Assembly: GCF_026262505.1 (NCBI RefSeq)
Contig: NC_067203.1
Location: 26,517,411 to 26,581,410, forward strand
DNA length: 64,000 nt
Source of the DNA: Trichomonas vaginalis G3
Lineage: Eukaryota > Parabasalia > Trichomonadida > Trichomonadidae
Reading direction: 5' to 3'
Part shown: piece after piece, positions 63,401-64,000 of the stretch
How the letters are laid out: the number at the start of each line of letters is the position of its first letter
Numbering within the stretch: position 1 is the first letter of the stretch
The notes under the pieces: generated by a model
What the model was told of the DNA's origin: nothing
The model's input: only the letters and a program-made list of their open reading frames with translations
The model's database searches: none
Translations under genes and position numbers: made by a program

Positions 63401-63970
63401 TTTGTATCCGCTTGGACCGACTAATAAAATTGGTTCTTGCGGATGTAAGATCTTTATGTTGAAGAATGTGTTCCAGAATTGATATAATTCACTTCTGATG
63501 ATTCTTGATGGTCTGTCAACTGTTAATTCAAGTTTTCCTTTCGTGAGTTTGATGACTGTATCTGAAACTTCATTAGGAACAACATTCTCTGTGATATCAA
63601 GTAATAATTGTTTCTGGTCTTCTTCATTAATATTGAATGATGAACCAACGATTTCTGCTATTTTATCAGCCATTTGATCACCATTATCATGTACAGACAT
63701 GATCATGAATGCTGCATGATGATAAGGTTTGAAGTTGACGAACATCTTTGGATTATCAAGGGAATAACTGACACGTCTGAAGAATCTACGTGCTTCTCTG
63801 AAACTCCATGGTTTAGACTTGAATTCTTCAGTAGTTCTAAGATTATCCATGAGATTTGTGACACTATTTGTCAGTACTGATAATCTTGCTGAATCTGCAG
63901 GAGATTCCGTGATGATGTCTGAGAGAATGAATTTGATATCATCTTTCTTTAAAACAGGATATTCAATCAT
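48446..63970 (-). CDS. Giant AAA plus vWA protein with Q/N-rich tail, >5174 aa
   Basis: The minus-strand frame is still open at the right edge, so the ATG at 63970 may be internal. Three midasin/dynein-like AAA modules are in view. Module 1 has a degenerate P-loop, GPSGYKE (about residue 183). Module 2 has GPNGTGKS (about 535) and a Walker B RWVVLEELNLAP (about 610). Module 3 has GPTASGKT (about 837), WVLLDGIEAAP (about 977) and a TYNP...LSRC sensor/arginine-finger region. A long helical region follows (1200-3200). Then come three vWA domains with MIDAS motifs: LMLDSSST (about 3333), VIDGTES (about 3665) and VVDGTGSM with MIMITDNGGHG (about 4310-4450). Residues from about 4580 are Pro/Gln-rich, and 4850-5150 are GFGM-N-Q repeats, ending SRHSRGRK. 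Midasin couples AAA force to a C-terminal MIDAS domain in ribosome maturation; this protein shares the logic, but its three vWA domains and prion-like tail differ, so its role is open. Confidence 0.9.
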   Translation of the reverse strand: MIEYPVLKKDDIKFILSDIITESPADSARLSVLTNSVTNLMDNLRTTEEFKSKPWSFREARRFFRRVSYSLDNPKMFVNFKPYHHAAFMIMSVHDNGDQMADKIAEIVGSSFNINEEDQKQLLLDITENVVPNEVSDTVIKLTKGKLELTVDRPSRIIRSELYQFWNTFFNIKILHPQEPILLVGPSGYKEFIARNVAQLSNVVCLNRDSTTSSLIGTISLIDHNSLISSLFEILASMAKDIDLHNQINAIKNTFIKGGQIVQQLKSISKLLIEREEALSHVIKNIVDNILKASAKQDNISSFLADYTTTFKPGLITKAILTKRTLILKNFAHPAVSVMERLNEIFSIIPELTLNEDYTNTLVPPENNKIMIKSADFRVIATCSKDEKQKLSEAMLSRMTVVKTYAYEQDQYKYIFRQNSEITKIDGSFTEKMLIYNFYLKMIGNGTQESEKCFIAASEICSQDKNKIIEKTNSKLVSPIARKKGMLYSTTYRIGIKDQFDQSTPIETNLVFTPSIKCLCDALFIAAIHNQAIVIQGPNGTGKSEVIKYLADLNHAEILTVPLSKTTTVENLFGQNELTRTETGTVFDFRPTAFLEFITQRDKEDKEPRPRWVVLEELNLAPAPLLDALAPIFDLGNTTSILLPNGESVKKREYFIIGVASKPFFNDAIKKNSIIYNHPEYSDKEFRTICSEFANKAKFNENEANSVIDTLLNIREFVQEYQIPVPITVRSFQYFLKLVKLLPDDIERIKKLIYLGPFIDPEYRKTIIEKFEIGEITTNISINHSRLSINGHELPTSKMSPECPSLVNSLSIDQKDLFVLLESCLRDKEGFPIIVQGPTASGKTHAIQLFADAVGNDLTVIQMNADSNQSIVTGGYRPLSQIPNENKQEILRAVRNIPGEGEQMYNDLFKLTKWTPTELKPFHTKLKELRRQVSQEEALEYIDSAISIIFSSCQFINLIDRYESVLVTAMRAGKWVLLDGIEAAPSEIFDIMISLLSGNPTLNLYEHGSDIKAHKNFRLFMTYNPVEARAQSKISQTILSRCILISLPPIDSDKLNSAVCLYGYISNSVFSNSRPSDISLKISSVHEKQKESEFTSGAIINGRTLVRISRGIKAYRGTIDAIALLQILMANYSQELNDPQQHITEIQSSFIQPVPETLLTKFNNIIEKVTQDLEIVINMLEHYKEKNEINIGAFIGCFTKLQFNQYDRLVDPISEFNYTDEKSVFDLTVLRYIASYIQKNEQFFTSQTKQFSLDTFNVNEFPRLQEFSQMIEAIRTIVNLPDFIPAANTNFLRPEQFISLYKSRTVPEALFFFLQLEVLSPRCFQANSYMYNLTWLISELSSFGYIVQISKQIAPNTISIDMTQYEVKAIISQDFGTTDPSKNSQTPEDIFNYFNNAYKKLHNDDQGIPYVEFNRISTSVKGLVPDVYTDNNDNYSNIDLNTIFSSIIFMNTYQDMSPFFTNIDLMTFSVINEIVSRKNSFMLREFYDWISVVYNYLNKLNVNNLDDLCNKFPISSEETDFNTLATFNIKAFHVKDFVSFQTSLNKRKTNTTENPKRGKNSKKASFKQDKNDYFQIILDYISLKSPRYHVFKWYIDNSYIKPLLPNDVLKKLYEDIKSHADDCRPCILSTYNELAIDQDSTENIQWFTNLLQYSYVCNLVDEIKNNIADEEGQPKNKFKSFNALYELCQIYPTFMEPAIRGFIENTDDAANVLFKVEDEAIKDYYKANIKTPEYLIKSNLIKKLNAMKNNLNLISPQWEQVIDEVTKKYPLETSIELPSSSIFAFINILPHLFKFLNENDKYKEYEEAILNRSILPPNNQVELAQKIKDFIEEKDEQEFAELEQLCQQMNQTTDEKLIADDNDAYGDNYAKKYPFSNLLLSKDPEIKEYLSPTFTHDSLTLGLILLRLYSNKNLLQISLSTNEFCVEIIKNVISQCLLKDTNKTDFFLKLVSSSSKEQGTTILIDCITQVAVCNTNQNYNDLLKEYFNSFLTLILSDFDTDQYEQILNNNEGFVMPNMKKPMVTVSRFIFNPVATFLDIAASSIREEISNLDSEKKKLNNDQIAFKEQKIKRFMNELIDACTKDKMIFNSLANKVKDPELERINEERYKAWQDYSEFVIEFIAPIQNIMTFEKKERIGYNPIKFFEAFQNGIPSLSTERKVNIIMIKQDRTSSFRVTNKATGMYKDIAITPNSPEIYTLPENDSPEDYTVQDRGYEIKTIYISESTKKQEKFQRASYGLDCQKLGNLIKTYQWATSKLESYIKSKKPDEFIEKLIVKFGFFSLQDFQKEVEYCPTKIQDYKKLLKRYNTTPVIEYDKNFDMTNAKKVWLQIPQLLLELGDFEQRYNRIEDRLESLKAKKSDWPHSPTVDLPTKSIPCKANLSEVTRSHDLYSPAIYEDKNTIAANFKRINLTIPKITSLNQNPLNIIINSFGNTDKYTISITDYNKEVNFVPTMTQTREGDWQLSIPVDKLSQVVDLPQKLSGNIRLDKLIIPFEAIVTYKPTKIFIISPNNRFLWNKNREKFEFEENPIFNDSYTEIKCLDETGKDVPHTLIFLPLADTVQEKYPKVEYRSNTSKFKVNENISMMLNVNFCNQMSTDIYFNKRVVSRDVLFKVCNQQNSQLWDTPENSFYAVGNLQMKCLFAIITIKSNVDHRIYVETEVSNKNILVSDLQLKERTTNDQKYALFVEGSFNITTTKPFYKPEKLIFHVRSESFEQEMKFSVKLVCTVPQFESRDGNLYITYPMKTECYIPSQVYVYDANNSLQHKYIVENPESGFQNVPDTNYIFVSANSYTWYSTYEPFIEAQIDYDSPRRLPENVPFTVVTINMYDLKYDIQDYDEYLRANNSSLKIIFARLGPKQFDETKKSQWSDTWFPWYESGAEMRNLFSEIMDAFVKNGRNFLNLIKKLLSCVRAILKYQTELNALTDNKVDNNILLEFILRISTDRIDTIKRNFNSIKTLTPFTWVTNKMIDIRKNKLFNYNFNIPNKDFYLVKDKANDILKKMLFTSENVYNAILLTEEGPRGITKEEMDQIINEAKSKSEPIETDFLPTAIDLDFENFKMPSFINKKSPNAVIQTFKNSIDLCKQFTLMAYNWLVVQKKQTLHPRAQALFDLLYNIYVWSTSSEKLPYTPYKSLAEQFSSAFETLCKSLSGGNRPQFLDLIRTNSKYRQYVVLPQYKKPKVKQPSWTKKQVETKKKIDIQLPSIKKKDLSTEDDKSKNKHNIEAPKLTKAILTKKQDKNAILISADSSVDEIQKWIIKQMETPDYNEHLKLSGKKIGEFLKTSVINSTKGWESKLYVQPLMDCAIPLASNLVKYTVDNLEDLDNFSQTDAVLMLDSSSTIRQENQRAALFTMFVAFALALDTLHVPVSIIVFCDHEYHFVIKDFKETLSAAHFQLALDSLSVYRKLTDLGDAYKLAHDLKPADGCSRRSIYAFSDGLFTKLHATEDWGNILLDKKENVFSMILLSILPEEESKIVNNYIKSFKENLSKAETKINTFIGTNPNIAFNLGSPELYSSFVNGLSLQHGSIHKDHSCVVDRREILPSVAIPTMTAVSSSKEYFAGYTEDLLFNQYTTTSVNMTDDTQFSPKVEGKSVHEFQIFKDVDPICSSMPSIFEPNKPSQFSPSTKGSNISLKGFIQFYITQGQDQRIYLEKNTGHIPSYSLFIVIDGTESCFGKLSFNHSMQTIICNLYALKNVDFESVTIFVTNKKGVLELCHETSISETLNPSSDLYSALYSACANPTNKSDLAGAFASVYQIRAKQTTKAALCLCFTDAMVGKTDASDIGTMTSYLENRATRIVGIGIGYYPKLISQVFRYSTWAPNPIVSPIALAKVLRGNFMSTTQIQSQEVPSKSIDEIKNAVKIVDDPPMPPVFTDFCKELTRVTRLKETYGAIYNPISAASREFDGYVRDPNGTIVSAEGLTILPNGAIPFTSQEDVEYKKTTQLTVPGTPQIIMSTEPRVFKPLEILTGQKRNEALAAGSFDDNDVNLDLARGLNWKLSVLICQFWDYKMLPKNTTGESKAITKETLLGEKGPIKALEKIGAQCTIVQNYKDSIMKLRSGEFSQAWIICGRGEDKKPDELEEGGSSYLIDEFIDCLIQFNKNGGALMFSGDNNPLTYELNKFLDNVVLDGIKPRFKFNIDEPGGNLLLFGDIDSGNNSIFDQREHITVEGAQRPLYGFNVKGLYDGTTISCVPKSADIAPFNPFIISKSGNYSNLYYMAPSDSIQGDIIIDGSFTKFFNELHTAGTRRLVINMAVWLVSAEKREILFKSTQKAMEYRARKFDFPIPERSAHEPVNFEQYIDGKYIDIALVVDGTGSMINEAGSKENQVEVSDRSMIYGAKQILKKLMEYTSRKYPDLIVRYASVFFRDMAKAEQKFKYKDAREGIINANMPTIYDFKNPKPGQHQSGIDPVKFDDVESKGGAGDGPEDWVQAFDSMLNLEWKANSKKIMIMITDNGGHGSEFNGRPNPDSNDILLNEKEGPKTRKLIEQIAQRHIDVCFISTDYKAKKGMEAFKKYYVEAGGSPDSFKSEEQKFGEETTHIKKALSDMIEQVVDTAVASFGVGQIVESIEPIQPIVSSKSAPVKPPPVKQTQPTKYIPKRLPPTTASATPQQQTKQEPEPQQHKIQTKKSPLDNNFPSLTPSQTRSTPIQPWLKQPINQVPQPPVSQQKFVEPQPAFKASPPPQTQSFAAPSLPPQKQPSPPPEPQPSFQQTPPPQPPKLDAPSTPPPQTQTFSAPPQTQAFNAPPPQTQTFNAPPPQKQTFDSPPQAQQKFVEPAPKKQQINTPSQPPMQKQAFIDSPPGFEGPLEEPKFSKTSPTSSVQPFPSPLQEQQPVQLFQSPLQENTPQQQQQQQNQPPQQMQSFQGFGNPQFMQNPYGQPMFGMQPNQNPMMMQQMMMQQMNPYGMPQEFGMGFGMPQQGFGFGMQPGFGMYSQGYGMNQGFGMNPQGFGMNQQQNQNQNQQEQQNQQQDQQQQNGFGMNPQQNQTQGFGMQQPNAFGMNQQQNAFGMNPQQNQTQGFGMQQQNAFGMNQQQNQTQGFGMQQQNAFGMNQQQNQGFGMQQQNAFGMNQQQNQGFGMQQQQNGFGMNQPDQNQGFGMNQQQQNGFGMNQSFNQQMGFGMQQGFNQQPNLGFGMNQQNQGFNQQMGFGMQQPPQNPQQQTFDNFVNETMSRHSRGRK
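48560..49240 (-). repeat. GFGM/Q/N tandem repeats in giant gene
   Basis: Imperfect tandem units of about 54-66 bp encode variants of QQNQTQGFGMQQQNAFGMN. The most regular block, 48749-48960, has four near-identical units, so recent copy-number change is likely. The resulting protein is low-complexity, Asn/Gln/Gly/Met/Phe-rich and prion-like. Confidence 0.92.
49600..50250 (-). repeat. Pro/Gln-rich low-complexity segment
   Basis: Encodes repeated PPPQTQTFNAPPP-type blocks and proline-rich linkers between the third vWA domain and the GFGM repeats. It is a likely disordered spacer with many PxxP sites. Confidence 0.85.
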
Positions 63971-64000
63971 GATGACTTTGCGACTGATTTCTTCTGGTAA

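Noticed and set aside
1-64000. Spliceosomal introns
   Set aside because: No pairing of the trichomonad 5' site GTAYGT with the 3' ACTAACACACAG-type signal was noticed in any broken frame; breaks are better explained as mutations.

Overview
The window looks like nuclear DNA of a parabasalid protist, most likely Trichomonas vaginalis or a close relative. The reasons are: very AT-rich spacers around intron-less genes; TCA-Y-W initiator-like motifs a few bases upstream of several start codons; BspA-like (LRR_5) surface proteins; ankyrin and long coiled-coil proteins; a Tvmar1-type mariner; and a Maverick/Polinton copy. Species assignment is inference from gene content, not from a marker gene.

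Layout. 1-8.9 kb: right-hand part of a broken Maverick/Polinton (family-B polymerase, small proteins, integrase, tail-fibre-like protein, minor-capsid candidate, Dam-like methylase remnant); its left end lies outside the window. 8.9-19.6 kb: sparse host DNA with a ubiquitin-like pseudogene, a tRNA-Lys(UUU), a long-chain acyl-CoA synthetase, a single-pass membrane protein, an HMG-box protein, a degenerate Rab-like GTPase and about 3 kb with no gene. 19.67-23.93 kb: a DNA transposon with an rve-type DDE transposase, TG...CA ends, about 570-bp terminal inverted repeats continuing inward into 120-bp tandem arrays, and a perfect 15-bp target-site duplication. 24.9-31.4 kb: a small basic protein, then a CARMIL-like LRR pseudogene interrupted by a mariner that is itself interrupted by a 581-bp MITE. 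The MITE also has TG...CA ends and a perfect 15-bp target duplication. 32.2-39.5 kb: a small acidic protein, a 1241-residue coiled-coil protein, a short remnant and an ankyrin protein. 39.6-48.2 kb: a decayed BspA-like gene, a 2.27-kb TTAA-flanked non-coding inverted-repeat unit and an intact BspA-like gene. 48.4 kb to the right edge: one enormous minus-strand gene (more than 5174 residues, still open at the edge) with midasin/dynein-like AAA modules, three MIDAS-type vWA domains and a Pro/Gln/Asn-rich tail built of GFGM repeats.

How it fits together. There is no operon logic; genes are independent units on both strands. The layered insertions give a relative chronology: host LRR gene, then mariner, then MITE. 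The two items most worth follow-up are the 15-bp-TSD transposon family and the giant AAA-vWA protein with a prion-like tail.
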